DNA from: Bradyrhizobium sp. NDS-1
GTDB lineage: Bacteria > Pseudomonadota > Alphaproteobacteria > Rhizobiales > Xanthobacteraceae
NCBI RefSeq assembly: GCF_032918005.1
Contig: NZ_CP136628.1
Coordinates: 4,511,501-4,575,500, forward strand
Length of the DNA stretch: 64,000 nt
Direction: 5' to 3'
Shown: one piece after another, positions 35,354-44,315 of the stretch
Layout of the letters: each line of letters starts with the position of its first letter
Position numbering within the stretch: position 1 is the first letter of the stretch
The notes under the pieces: model-generated
What the model was told of the DNA's origin: nothing
What the model saw: the letters and a program-made list of their open reading frames with translations, nothing else
Database searches by the model: none
Program-made: the position numbers and the translations under genes

Positions 35354-36481
35354 ATGACTGCAAAGTCTGACAAGACCAGAACTACGCGTCGGAAGTTCCT
35401 GCTGACCGCCGGCGCGGCCGGCGCTGCCACCATCGCCATGCCGCAAGTCAGCCGGGCGCAAACGGCGACCCTGAAGATGCAGGGTTCATGGGGCAAGGCC
35501 GATGTCTTCAACGAGATGGCCGAAGATTATGTGAAGCGCGTCAACGAGATGGCCGGAGGCCGGTTGCGCATCGACTATCTCGTCGGCGGTTCGGTCGTGC
35601 ACCCGTTCCAGGTCTTCGATGGCGTTCATGGCGGCCAGCTCGACGCTGCACACACGGTCACGGTCTACTGGTACGGCAAGCACAAGGCCGCCTCGCTGTT
35701 CGGGACCGGCCCGGTGTTCGGCTTCAACGCCAACGAAGGCCTCGGCTGGATCCACAACGGCGGCGGCAAGGAGCTGTTCGAGGAGCTCCAGACCAAGATC
35801 ATGAACGTCAACATCAAGAGCTTCTTCGCCATGCCGATGCCGACCCAGCCGCTCGGCTGGTTCAAGAAGCCGATCACCAGCGACGCCGATCTCAAGGGCT
35901 TGAAGTATCGCACGGTGGGCCTGGCCGCCGACCTCTTCCAGGCGATGGGCGCATCCGTCGCCCAGCTACCCGGTGGCGAGATCGTGCCCGCCATGGAGCG
36001 CGGCGTGATCGACGGGTTCGAGTTCAACAATCCGACCTCGGACCGGCGTTTCGGCGCGCAGGATGTCGCCAAGAACTACATGATGGGCAGCCATCATCAG
36101 GCGACGGAATATTTCGAGATCATGTTCAACCGGACGAAATTCAACGCGCTGCCGAAGGAACAGCAGGCGATCCTGCAATACGCAGCCGAAGCCGTGTCCT
36201 CCGCCAACGAATGGAAGGCCATGGATTATTATTCGAAGGACCTGCAGGAGCTGATCAACAAGGACAAGGTCAACGTCCAGCGGACACCGAAGTCGGTGTT
36301 CGACGCGCAGATCAAGGCGTGGGACGGTCTGATCGCCCAGCTCGGCTCGGATCCGTTCATGAAGAAGGTCATGGATTCGCAGAAGGACTGGGTGCGCCGC
36401 GTGGTTTACTACAACATGAACAACGCGACGGACTACCGCGGCGCCTTCGAGCATCACTTCCCAGGGGTACTCAAGGTCTGA
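35354..36481 (+). CDS. dctP: TRAP transporter substrate-binding protein DctP
   Basis: A 375-residue periplasmic binding protein with a Tat signal (TRRKFLLTAGAAG, cut near VSRAQ). The DctP fold shows VGGSVVHPFQVFDGVHGGQLDA, LPGGEIVPAMERGVIDGFEFNN and a C-terminal long helix. GGGAGG precedes the ATG. First gene of a complete TRAP set (P-Q-M), followed by an amidase, so the imported solute may be an amide or an organic acid. Divergent from the ABC-F gene. Confidence 0.9.
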   Translation: MTAKSDKTRTTRRKFLLTAGAAGAATIAMPQVSRAQTATLKMQGSWGKADVFNEMAEDYVKRVNEMAGGRLRIDYLVGGSVVHPFQVFDGVHGGQLDAAHTVTVYWYGKHKAASLFGTGPVFGFNANEGLGWIHNGGGKELFEELQTKIMNVNIKSFFAMPMPTQPLGWFKKPITSDADLKGLKYRTVGLAADLFQAMGASVAQLPGGEIVPAMERGVIDGFEFNNPTSDRRFGAQDVAKNYMMGSHHQATEYFEIMFNRTKFNALPKEQQAILQYAAEAVSSANEWKAMDYYSKDLQELINKDKVNVQRTPKSVFDAQIKAWDGLIAQLGSDPFMKKVMDSQKDWVRRVVYYNMNNATDYRGAFEHHFPGVLKV

Positions 36482-36565
36482 GCGCTATCGCTTCATTCGC
36501 GTGAGGCCGTACAGACGGGCGGCGTAGTCGAAGCGCCGCCCACGAATGGAGGGGGACGTCCGGAT

Positions 36566-37195
36566 GTGTCGCTCGCAGCGAGCTCGGCTCGCATGACCAA
36601 ATTTCTGTTCTTCATCGACGAGCTCAGCACGTGGGTCGGCAAGGCGTTCGCATGGCTGATTCTCGTCCTTACGCTGGCTGTCAGCTACGAGGTGTTCGTG
36701 CGCTACGTGCTGCGTGCGCCGACCACCTGGGCCTTCGACATCAGCTACATCACCTATGGCGCGATGTTCCTGATGGCGGGCGCATATACGCTCTCGCGCA
36801 ACGGCCATGTGCGCGCAGACGTGGTGTACCGCCTCTGGTCACCGCGCACCCAGGCGACGATGGACCTCGTCCTGTACATCCTGTTCTTCCTGCCGGCGAT
36901 CGCGGCGCTGATGTATTCAGGCTGGAACTACGCCCAGATGTCCGTGCGCTTCCGCGAAGTCAGCATCTTCAGCCCGGCTGGCGTGCCGGTGTTTCCGCTG
37001 AAGGCGCTGATCCCGCTCACCGGTTTCCTTCTGTTTCTGCAAGGGTTCGCTGAAATCATTCGCTGTGTGCTGTGCATCCGCACCGGCCGATGGCCGCAGC
37101 GCCTGCACGACGTGGAAGAGACCGAGAGCCTCATCATCCGCGAACATCAGCAGCATGCGGCTGAGCCGCAGAGCGATAAGGGGCCAGGCGCATGA
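36566..37195 (+). CDS. dctQ: TRAP transporter small permease DctQ
   Basis: A 209-residue protein with four hydrophobic helices and the DctQ pattern VLTLAVSYEVFVRYVLRAPTTWAFDISYITYG. It links the binding protein to the large permease. The GTG start has GGAGGGGG ten bases upstream; ATG at 36593 is an alternative. Overlaps dctM by four bases (ATGA). An acidic tail follows the last helix. Confidence 0.88.
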   Translation: MSLAASSARMTKFLFFIDELSTWVGKAFAWLILVLTLAVSYEVFVRYVLRAPTTWAFDISYITYGAMFLMAGAYTLSRNGHVRADVVYRLWSPRTQATMDLVLYILFFLPAIAALMYSGWNYAQMSVRFREVSIFSPAGVPVFPLKALIPLTGFLLFLQGFAEIIRCVLCIRTGRWPQRLHDVEETESLIIREHQQHAAEPQSDKGPGA

Positions 37196-38541
37196 CCGAT
37201 CCACAACTCGGCATGCTGATGTTGGGACTGTTCATCTTCATCATCATGCTCGGCTTCCCGATCGCGTTCACGCTGATGGCGATGGGCGTCTCGTTCGGCT
37301 ACTACGCCTATTACACCCCCGGTCAGGACTTCTTCCAGAACCGCATCTTCACGCTTCTGGTGCAGAAGACATTCGAGGTCACAACCAGCGATGTGCTGGT
37401 CGCGGTTCCGCTGTTCCTGTTCATGGGTTATTTGATCGAGCGCGCAAACATACTCGACCGCCTGTTCTACTCGCTCCAATTGTCGATGAAGAACGTGCCG
37501 GGCGCACTCGCAGTGGCCACCCTGATCACCTGCGCGATGTTCGCCACCGCCACCGGCATTGTCGGCGCGGTCGTCACGCTGATGGGCCTGCTGGCCCTGC
37601 CGGCAATGCTGCGCGCAGGTTACGACGTCAAGCTGTCGGCCGGCGTGGTCTGTGCCGGCGGCTGCCTCGGCATTCTGATCCCGCCGAGCATCCTCCTGAT
37701 CGTCTATGCGGCCACCGCCGGTGTTTCGGCGGTCAAGCTTTATGCGGCTGCTTTCTTTCCGGGGTTCCTGCTGGCCGGGCTCTACGTCCTCTATGCGATG
37801 GGGCGCGCGATGATCAATCCAGCGCTCGCGCCGAAGCTGCCGCCCGAGCAGACCAATGTGCCGCTCAGGACGGTGATCTGGGCACTCGCCACATCGTTCC
37901 TTCCGCTGGCGGTGCTGATCGTTTCGGTGCTCGGCGCGATCCTGCTCGGGCTGGCGACGCCATCCGAGGCCGCCGCGGTCGGCGCACTCATGAGCATCGT
38001 TCTGGCCGCCGCCTATCGTTCGCTCAATTTCACGATGATGCGTGAATCGGTCTATCTGACGGTGCGTGCCACCGCGATGGTCTGTTACCTGTTCATCGGA
38101 TCGTGGACGTTCTCCGCGGTGTTTGCCGTCCTCGGCGGACAGTCGGTGGTCGAACAGTTTTTCGCCTCAATGAACCTGTCGCCGATCCAGTTCCTGCTGC
38201 TGACCCAGGTGATCATCTTCCTGCTCGGCTGGCCGCTGGAATGGACCGAGATCATCATCATCTTCGTGCCGATCTTCCTGCCACTGCTGCCCCAGTACGG
38301 CATCGATCCGATCTTCTTCGGCATCCTTGTGGCGCTGAACACGCAAACGGCGTTCAATACGCCGCCGGTCGCGATGGCCGCGTTCTATCTAAAGGGCGTG
38401 GCGCCGCCTCAGGTGAAGCTGACCGATATCTTCTCCGGCGCGCTTCCCTTTGTCGGCCTGGTCTTCCTCACCATGGCACTGGTCTACATCTTCCCGGGGA
38501 TCGCATTGTGGCTGCCTAATGCTCTCTATGGATCGCGATGA
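37192..38541 (+). CDS. dctM: TRAP transporter large permease DctM
   Basis: A 449-residue membrane protein with about 12 spans and the DctM repeats: DVLVAVPLFLFMGYLIERANI, CAGGCLGILIPPSILLIVYA and TPSEAAAVGALMSI. It moves solute with sodium down its gradient. ATGA overlap with dctQ. Ends just before the amidase gene, so the amidase is likely on the same transcript. Confidence 0.93.
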   Translation: MTDPQLGMLMLGLFIFIIMLGFPIAFTLMAMGVSFGYYAYYTPGQDFFQNRIFTLLVQKTFEVTTSDVLVAVPLFLFMGYLIERANILDRLFYSLQLSMKNVPGALAVATLITCAMFATATGIVGAVVTLMGLLALPAMLRAGYDVKLSAGVVCAGGCLGILIPPSILLIVYAATAGVSAVKLYAAAFFPGFLLAGLYVLYAMGRAMINPALAPKLPPEQTNVPLRTVIWALATSFLPLAVLIVSVLGAILLGLATPSEAAAVGALMSIVLAAAYRSLNFTMMRESVYLTVRATAMVCYLFIGSWTFSAVFAVLGGQSVVEQFFASMNLSPIQFLLLTQVIIFLLGWPLEWTEIIIIFVPIFLPLLPQYGIDPIFFGILVALNTQTAFNTPPVAMAAFYLKGVAPPQVKLTDIFSGALPFVGLVFLTMALVYIFPGIALWLPNALYGSR

Positions 38542-38572
38542 GCGGCCGCGGCAAACCGCAGAAAGACGGCGC

Positions 38573-39973
38573 ATGAGTCTCAACACGCTCGGACTTACCG
38601 AAGCTGCAGCCGGCATCCGCGACGGCCGGTTCAGCTCGGTGGAGCTTGTCGCCGACTGCCTCAGGCGGATCGATGAGGTCGACGGCGATATCCGAGCGTG
38701 GGCGTTCCTCGATCGCGACCACGCGATGCGCCAGGCCCAGGCCGCTGACGATCATCGCAAGCATGGCAAGGCCGTGGGCCCGCTGCATGGCGTGCCCGTG
38801 GGCATCAAGGATATCTTCGACACCGGCGACATGCCGACGGAATTCGGATCGGAGCTGTGGGCCGGACGCACGCCGCGCTCCGACGCAGCAGCGGTGGCGC
38901 GTCTGCGAGCGGCCGGAGCCGTGATCCTCGGCAAGACGGTGACCACCGAGTATGCCTACTACAATCCCGGCAAGACCCGAAATCCGCACAACACCGATCA
39001 CACGCCCGGCGGATCGTCCTCCGGCTCCGCCGCGGCCGTCGCGGCGCTGATGGCGCCGGGTGCCATCGGCTCGCAGACCAACGGTTCGGTGATCCGTCCT
39101 GCCGCTTTCTGCGGCGTGGTCGGCTTCAAGCCCACGCATGGCCTCATTCCACGCAGCGGTGCGCTCGAATTGTCGCGCACGCTCGATCATGTCGGCGTGT
39201 TTGGGCGCAGCGTCGCGGACGTCGCCCTGCTCGCCGAGGTCCTGGTCGGCTTCGACCAGGAGGATCCGGACACAAGACCTGTCGCGAGCCCGCCATTCTC
39301 CGCGATTGCGGCGAGCGAGCCGCCGTTACCGCCGCGATTTGCCTTCGTGCGATCTCCGGTCTGGGATCAGGCCGAACCGGTGACGCGAGCGGCCTTCCCT
39401 GAACTTGTCGAGGCTTTGGGCGAGGCTTGCAGCGAGGTCGAGCTTGGCCCGAGCTTCGACCGGGCCATCGATATGCACCGCATCATCATGGAAGTCGACA
39501 TGGCGCACAATCTGCGGCGCGACTACCAGCGAGGCGGCGACAGACTGAGCACGCGGCTGCGCCAGGCGATCGAGCGCGGCCGCGCGCATCTCGCGCTGGA
39601 TTACCGCGACGCCCTGTCCGCGATTGCGCCGCTCAACCAGACGCTGGATCATATCTTTGACGAATACGACGCCATCCTGACGCCCGCTGCTCCCGGCGCG
39701 GCGCCGGCAGTCGAGACGACCGGCAATCCGAGCTTCTGCACGCTTTGGACCTATCTCGGCGTGCCCGCCATCAGCCTGCCATTGATGAGCTCCGAAACCG
39801 GCCTTCCGCTGGGCCTTCAGCTTGTCGGCCGCCGCGGCAACGACGCCCGCCTCCTGCGCACGGCGCACTGGCTTGTCAGAACAATCGGACACACCGGTCG
39901 CGGCGCTCGGCGCAAGGTACCGGGCACCGGAGCGAAATCGGCTGCCGCTGCGGAACAAAGGAACATGCGATGA
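38573..39973 (+). CDS. Amidase (amidase signature family)
   Basis: A 466-residue amidase-signature hydrolase. The Ser-cisSer-Lys triad is visible: Lys in GVPVGIKDIFDTG, the glycine/serine-rich loop GGSSSGSAAAV and the nucleophile Ser in GSQTNGSVIRPAAFCGVVGFKP. Follows dctM by 31 bases and overlaps the next tiny gene by four bases. Its place after a TRAP importer suggests hydrolysis of the imported amide. ATG at 38573 has only a weak ribosome-binding site. Confidence 0.9.
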   Translation: MSLNTLGLTEAAAGIRDGRFSSVELVADCLRRIDEVDGDIRAWAFLDRDHAMRQAQAADDHRKHGKAVGPLHGVPVGIKDIFDTGDMPTEFGSELWAGRTPRSDAAAVARLRAAGAVILGKTVTTEYAYYNPGKTRNPHNTDHTPGGSSSGSAAAVAALMAPGAIGSQTNGSVIRPAAFCGVVGFKPTHGLIPRSGALELSRTLDHVGVFGRSVADVALLAEVLVGFDQEDPDTRPVASPPFSAIAASEPPLPPRFAFVRSPVWDQAEPVTRAAFPELVEALGEACSEVELGPSFDRAIDMHRIIMEVDMAHNLRRDYQRGGDRLSTRLRQAIERGRAHLALDYRDALSAIAPLNQTLDHIFDEYDAILTPAAPGAAPAVETTGNPSFCTLWTYLGVPAISLPLMSSETGLPLGLQLVGRRGNDARLLRTAHWLVRTIGHTGRGARRKVPGTGAKSAAAAEQRNMR

Positions 39974-40140
39974 CCAATGTGATCACCGGACTCATCGGCC
40001 TCGCGCTTGTGATGACATTCCTTGGAATTCTGGTGTTTTGGATCAAGGCCATTCCACTCATCATCATTGTTGTGGGCGTCATGATTCTGGCAGTGATCGA
40101 TTTCGTGCGATCGCTGCGGGCCAACGGCGAGCTCCGCTGA
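39970..40140 (+). CDS. Short membrane protein coupled to the amidase
   Basis: A 56-residue protein with two hydrophobic helices (MTNVITGLIGLALVMTFLGIL and IPLIIIVVGVMILAVIDFV) and a basic C-terminus. Its ATG overlaps the amidase stop (ATGA), so it is translated from the TRAP-amidase transcript. No family recognised; it could be an accessory subunit of the transporter. Confidence 0.68.
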   Translation: MTNVITGLIGLALVMTFLGILVFWIKAIPLIIIVVGVMILAVIDFVRSLRANGELR

Positions 40141-40358
40141 CTGCCGGCTTGGCCGGAGCAGCCAACAAAATCAGGGACATGAAGAAAGTCGCTCGTCACT
40201 TCGCGGAGCTTAATATCAATCCATGGCCGCCGTAGTTGGCTGCCCTCTGCGATATGAGGCCCAACCCACAATGTCGCCTTTTCGGTCCAAGTCGGACATC
40301 CAGATGCTCGACTTGAATGTCGCCTTCCGAGAGCAGACGCGACGGAACTAGCAGTAAC

Positions 40359-41063
40359 CTACGCCCTTCGCATCAGCTTGAGCGACGCCGCAAGCCGCAA
40401 GCTGCGCTTGCCGGCGAGCGCGATGCCTTCGAGTTCGCCGCTGTCGGCCGTGCAGGTCCCGGAGAACCCGATCCCGACCTCGAAGCCGCCAAAGACGGGG
40501 TTTTCCCCTTTCGCAGGCGTGTGCTCCTGGTTCAGCATTTCGCCCTTCCAACGGCCGTCCGCCGAGGAATAGGAGCCGAGATAATAGAAGAACGCATCGC
40601 CCCCGAGGATGCGGCCGTCGATCAGCAGCATCACGCCGGAGAGGCTGGCCTGGACACCATCGAGCGCGCGCAGGCCCATTCCGTAGAGTCCATTGGCGAT
40701 GCCGCCCTGCCCGATCGTGCCGCGCGGCGGCAGCGCCCCGTCGTCGAGCCGCGTGAGATTGGCCCAGAAAGGGGCACCCGGCATCGTGTTCGCACCGCCC
40801 TGAAGACGGATCTCGTTGCCGATCAGCCGGCCCCGCGCGCCGATCGTGGCGACATCGGCTCCCATCAGCGGCTTGTAGTTGGGATCGAGGTTATGCCGCT
40901 CGGTGATGACCTCGGCGACGATCTCGCCGCCCTGCTCGGCATAGGTGCCGAGATGCGCGAAGCCCGAATTGCCGCCGAGCATCTTGCCGTCATGCAGGCA
41001 CATGATGCTGCGCCCGAACGCATCGTTGACGCCGTATTCAACTTTATAGAGCCCGTCCAGCAA
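40359..41063 (-). CDS. GrlR-like protein with two tandem domains
   Basis: A 234-residue protein made of two GrlR-type units: residues 1-100 (GLYKVEYGVNDAFGRSIMCL, then KMLGGNSGFAHLGTY) and 120-234 (GLYGMGLRALDGVQASLSGV, then GRILGGDAFFYYLGSYSSADG). The GLY...GG(N/D)..F.(Y/H).G.Y pattern matches GrlR, a regulator first described in type III secretion control of enterobacteria. The TTG at 41063 aligns with the other copies in this window but lacks a ribosome-binding site. No secretion gene is near. Confidence 0.7.
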   Translation of the reverse strand: MLDGLYKVEYGVNDAFGRSIMCLHDGKMLGGNSGFAHLGTYAEQGGEIVAEVITERHNLDPNYKPLMGADVATIGARGRLIGNEIRLQGGANTMPGAPFWANLTRLDDGALPPRGTIGQGGIANGLYGMGLRALDGVQASLSGVMLLIDGRILGGDAFFYYLGSYSSADGRWKGEMLNQEHTPAKGENPVFGGFEVGIGFSGTCTADSGELEGIALAGKRSLRLAASLKLMRRA

Positions 41064-41401
41064 CGTCTTGAACCCGCAAAATCGGAAAACAATCGCGGCT
41101 AACTAGCATCGACACCGCGCTGAAGCCACCCTGCTTTTCCGCGCAGGACCACTCGCGGGATGCTTGCTGCCACGAGGCCTCCTGCCCCTGTTTTGCCCGG
41201 CGCGTCAAGAATAGTTCGACAAATCCGCAATCCGAAGCAGGTCCAGGCAGCCGTGTAGGCAGCTTTACTCCCGTGGGATTTCAACCACTTGGCTACTGTG
41301 CATGGGGTTGTTTTTCGACTTTTTGTGTCCGGCTCGGCGGAAGGGACGCTGACCATCAGCGCCAGCTCGAACCCGCCGAGGCCGCGGCGCGACCAAGCGG
41401 C
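41064..41401. other. Intergenic region, no gene seen
   Basis: 338 bases between the GrlR-like gene and the next gene. It has a T-rich patch near 41310 (GGGGTTGTTTTTCGACTTTTTGT, in two runs) that may be a transcription end or a promoter element. No reading frame with a ribosome-binding site was found. Confidence 0.4.
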
Positions 41402-41860
41402 ATGAATGAGCCGCAGCCATCTGCCGAAGACGAACTCAGCGCAATCATCGCCAGGGCCGCGAAGCAGCCGCTGCTCGATGCCGCCTACGAGCTCTGGCGT
41501 CAGCGCAATCGCCTGGAGGCGATCGCAGACCCTCCCACCGACGAAGAGGTCCGCGTCAACCGCACCCTCTCGATGGAGACGTTCGGCGTCCGGTACCGTT
41601 ACAAGCGCGAGCACGCCCATGAAGGACCGATGTTCCGCTATGTGAAGCGCGCCCATCCCGGCGCCGACGATCAGGCTATCAGGCAGGCCATCATCACCGC
41701 CGTCAAATTCGAAGATGCCTACAACAAGCACTTCGACTGGAACGGCGATTTTGGGAATTGCGTGGCGCGCGCGGTGGCACAGGCCGCACGAAAATATCCG
41801 CACTATCTCGAGACCACCTATCGCGACGCCCGCAACGATCTCGCCTATTACATGAAGTGA
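41402..41860 (+). CDS. Conserved hypothetical protein (152 aa)
   Basis: A soluble protein with a disordered start (MNEPQPSAEDELSAIIARAA) and a helical body (QPLLDAAYELWRQRNRLEAI, DQAIRQAIITAVKFEDAYNKHF). No enzyme motif or membrane segment. ATG at 41402; the sequence upstream is unlike coding DNA. No family recognised. Convergent with the SEL1-repeat gene (no spacer). Confidence 0.6.
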   Translation: MNEPQPSAEDELSAIIARAAKQPLLDAAYELWRQRNRLEAIADPPTDEEVRVNRTLSMETFGVRYRYKREHAHEGPMFRYVKRAHPGADDQAIRQAIITAVKFEDAYNKHFDWNGDFGNCVARAVAQAARKYPHYLETTYRDARNDLAYYMK

Positions 41861-42688
41861 TCAGAAGCACAGTGTGGTGACGAGCTTGCCCTGCTTGTCC
41901 TTGATCGCGTAGGGACAGCGAATACGCTCCAGCGCCTTCTTGGCGTCGTCGTCGCCGAGCGCCGCGGCCCGCTCGTAATAGGCCTTCGCGGCATCCTTGT
42001 CCTTCGGTCCGCCGCGGCCTTCCTGGGCGAAGGCACCCATCCGCTCCAGCGCACCGGGGTGGTTCTGCGCGGCCGCCTTCTCGAACAGCGCGCGCGCCGT
42101 GGCGTCGTCCTTCGCACCGCCTGCACCTTCGGAGAGCATCAGGCCGAGCTGGTACTGCGCCTCCGCATTGGTCTCGGCAGCCTTGCCGAGCAGCGCGCGC
42201 GCCTGGGCAGGATCGGCCGGCGCAGCGCCGCCTGCGCCGCCGAGCGCAGCGAGATTGCTGATGCCGCGGGGGTTGCCTGATTGCGCGGCCTTCTCGAACA
42301 GCTTCCGCGCTTGCGCCTCGTCCTTGGCGATACCGGAGCCCGTGCCATAGGCAACGCCGAGCTCGACCATGGCCGCACTCGATCCCTTGTCGGCCGCCTT
42401 GCGCCAGGCGGCGATCGCCTCTGCCGTCTGCCGGTTGGCCGCATAGGCGCGGCCAAGCGCGAACATCGCTCGGCGCGATGACGGCGCGGCCTGTCTGCAG
42501 AACTTGATCGCGGTCGCAACGTCGGAGGATGCGATCTCGCTCACGCCCCTCACGTCGGCCGGCTTGTCGGGATCGCTGGGATCGGCCGCCACGCGATCGC
42601 ACAGAACGAGATCGGCCGATTGCGCCTGCGCAGTCAGGGGCGCGGCGAGCACAAAGAGGATGGCAAGCAGATAAGTCCGCATGGACAT
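41861..42688 (-). CDS. Secreted SEL1/TPR-repeat protein
   Basis: A 275-residue exported protein. A signal peptide (about residues 3-22, ending AAPLTAQA) precedes at least four SEL1-like repeats of about 36 residues (GSSAAMVELGVAYGTGSGIAKDEAQARKLFEKAAQ, AEAQYQLGLMLSEGAGGAKDDATARALFEKAA and similar). Such repeats form helical protein-binding arms, usually in the periplasm here. Two Cys near each end could form a disulfide. Confidence 0.85.
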   Translation of the reverse strand: MSMRTYLLAILFVLAAPLTAQAQSADLVLCDRVAADPSDPDKPADVRGVSEIASSDVATAIKFCRQAAPSSRRAMFALGRAYAANRQTAEAIAAWRKAADKGSSAAMVELGVAYGTGSGIAKDEAQARKLFEKAAQSGNPRGISNLAALGGAGGAAPADPAQARALLGKAAETNAEAQYQLGLMLSEGAGGAKDDATARALFEKAAAQNHPGALERMGAFAQEGRGGPKDKDAAKAYYERAAALGDDDAKKALERIRCPYAIKDKQGKLVTTLCF

Positions 42689-42714
42689 GACGTTGCGTCT
42701 CCACTCCGGAAAAT

Positions 42715-43398
42715 TCAAGGCTCGAGTCCCGATCGGCGCAGGACGGGCACGACCTCCGGCGATGCCAAATAGCGCAGCAGGCGGTCGGCGCCGGCGGCAT
42801 TTAGTGGGTTCGCCGTGCGGCCGGCGGAGAACACGGCCGGTGTCTGCAAGTCATGCGGAACCGGTCCAACCACATCGATGCCTTCGACCTGCTTCAGCTC
42901 ACTGATCTGCTGCACGGCGAGATCGGCCTGGCCGCTGACGAGGCACAGCGCCGTAAAGCCCTGCTCCACGATGGTGGCCTTGGCGTTGATCTCGGCGGCG
43001 ATCCCCATCCGCACGATCAGCTTTGCGAAATACACGCCGCTTGCGCCGAGCCGCGAATAGGCAACCGACCGCGCAGTGAGCAGCGTCTTGCGCAGCGCGG
43101 CTTCGCTTGTGATGTCCGGATGCGCCTGCCCTGCCCGCACTGCGATGCCGACGAAGGAGCGCGCGAGATCAACCGCGCTCGCGGCGACCACGCGGCCTTC
43201 ATCGATCATCTCGTCGAGCCCCTCGCGCGTGAGGATGACGAGGTCGGCCGCCTCGCCGCCGCGCAACCGCTCGAGCAGCGCCAGGGTCGGCGCGAAATCG
43301 CTGTCCACGTGAACGCCGCTGGCGGCCTCGAACGCGGAGGACAGGCTGCCCATCGCCCCCATCAGACCGAGCGTCGAGAGCATGCGAACGTTGTCCAT
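42715..43398 (-). CDS. ModA-like substrate-binding fold protein without signal peptide
   Basis: A 227-residue protein with the extracellular solute-binding fold of molybdate-type binders (residues 18-60: SSAFEAASGVHVDSDFAP; then SVAYSRLGASGVYFAKLIVRMGI; VGPVPHDLQTPAVFSAG). There is no signal peptide: it starts MDNVRMLSTLGLMGAMG. A cytoplasmic ligand-binding role, or an unusual start, is implied. It lies 18 bases downstream of the second GrlR-like gene on the same strand. Confidence 0.75.
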   Translation of the reverse strand: MDNVRMLSTLGLMGAMGSLSSAFEAASGVHVDSDFAPTLALLERLRGGEAADLVILTREGLDEMIDEGRVVAASAVDLARSFVGIAVRAGQAHPDITSEAALRKTLLTARSVAYSRLGASGVYFAKLIVRMGIAAEINAKATIVEQGFTALCLVSGQADLAVQQISELKQVEGIDVVGPVPHDLQTPAVFSAGRTANPLNAAGADRLLRYLASPEVVPVLRRSGLEP

Positions 43399-43416
43399 GA
43401 GCCATTCCCGTCGCGA

Positions 43417-44118
43417 TCAGGCGCGGTGCATCAGCTTGAGCGCCGCGGTCAGGCGCAGGCTGCGCTTGCCGGCGAGCGCGGTCGCCTCCAGCACCGCCTC
43501 TTCCGCGTCGTAGCTGCCGGAGAAGCCGATGCCGACCTCGTGGCCGCCGAAGATCGGGTCGTCCTTGGCCGGCGTGTGTTCCTGGTTGAGGATCTGCCCC
43601 TTCCAGCGGCCCTTCGCGGCGGTGTAGCTGCCGAGATAGTAGAACGCGGCATCGCCGCCGAGGATGCGCCCCTGATTGAGCAGCATCACGCCGGTGAGCC
43701 CGCCGTCGAGACCGTCGAGCATACGCAGGTGAATCGAGTAGAGACCATCGGCAATGCCGGCTTCGCCGACGCCGCCGGCGATCGGCGCTTCGTCTTCCAT
43801 GATCGGCGTCATCAGCGACTGGAAGGGCACGCCAGGCACCTCCTTGAGCTCGCCCTTGAAGCGATAGAGATCGCCGTCGGCCCAGCCCTTCGCGATCAAG
43901 GTCGCATCGTCGGTGCCGGCCATGGCGCGGTAGTTCGGATCCGGGTTGTGGCGGACGGTCTTGATCACGACGTCGACGCCGCTTTCGGTCTTGTCGTAGG
44001 TGCCGATATGGGCGAAGGCCGAATTGCCGCCGAGCATCTTGCCGTTGGCGGCATGCATCACGCTCCGGCCGACCGTGTCGCCGAGCTGAAATCTGACCTT
44101 GTAGAAACCTTCAATCAC
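43417..44118 (-). CDS. GrlR-like protein with two tandem domains
   Basis: A 233-residue paralogue of the protein at 40359. Units: 1-105 (GFYKVRFQLGDTVGRSVM, then KMLGGNSAFAHIGTY) and 120-233 (GLYSIHLRMLDGLDGGLTGV, then GRILGGDAAFYYLGSYTAAKG). The C-terminal halves of the two proteins are closely alike (LNQEHTPAK..P.FGG.EVGIGFSG). GTG at 44118 gives a length equal to the paralogue; ATG at 44145 is an alternative. It probably shares a transcript with the ModA-like gene downstream. Confidence 0.72.
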   Translation of the reverse strand: MIEGFYKVRFQLGDTVGRSVMHAANGKMLGGNSAFAHIGTYDKTESGVDVVIKTVRHNPDPNYRAMAGTDDATLIAKGWADGDLYRFKGELKEVPGVPFQSLMTPIMEDEAPIAGGVGEAGIADGLYSIHLRMLDGLDGGLTGVMLLNQGRILGGDAAFYYLGSYTAAKGRWKGQILNQEHTPAKDDPIFGGHEVGIGFSGSYDAEEAVLEATALAGKRSLRLTAALKLMHRA

Positions 44119-44240
44119 CAGCCGTGTCCCCGGCCCAGCGCGCATCCGAGTCCACTCTATCCCGCATTCAGACGCGATGGACAAGCTTCGCGCCGGCCGA
44201 GATCGGCGGGCCGCACGACCGGCTATCATCCAGACGCAAA

Positions 44241-44272
44241 AATCCGCCGGAGCCTTGCGGCTCCGGCGGATT
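44241..44272 (-). terminator. glnII Rho-independent terminator
   Basis: A perfect 14-bp stem AATCCGCCGGAGCC / GGCTCCGGCGGATT with a 4-base loop, followed on the minus strand by TTTTTG. It is about 44 bases beyond the glnII stop. Confidence 0.92.
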
Positions 44273-44315
44273 GAAACCAACCCGGGCCAGCCCCCCAGCC
44301 CGGGCCGGGAGGATC

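Noticed and set aside
41300..41330. T-rich patch as tRNA or attachment site
   Set aside because: No cloverleaf, no repeat of it elsewhere in the window and no integrase nearby.
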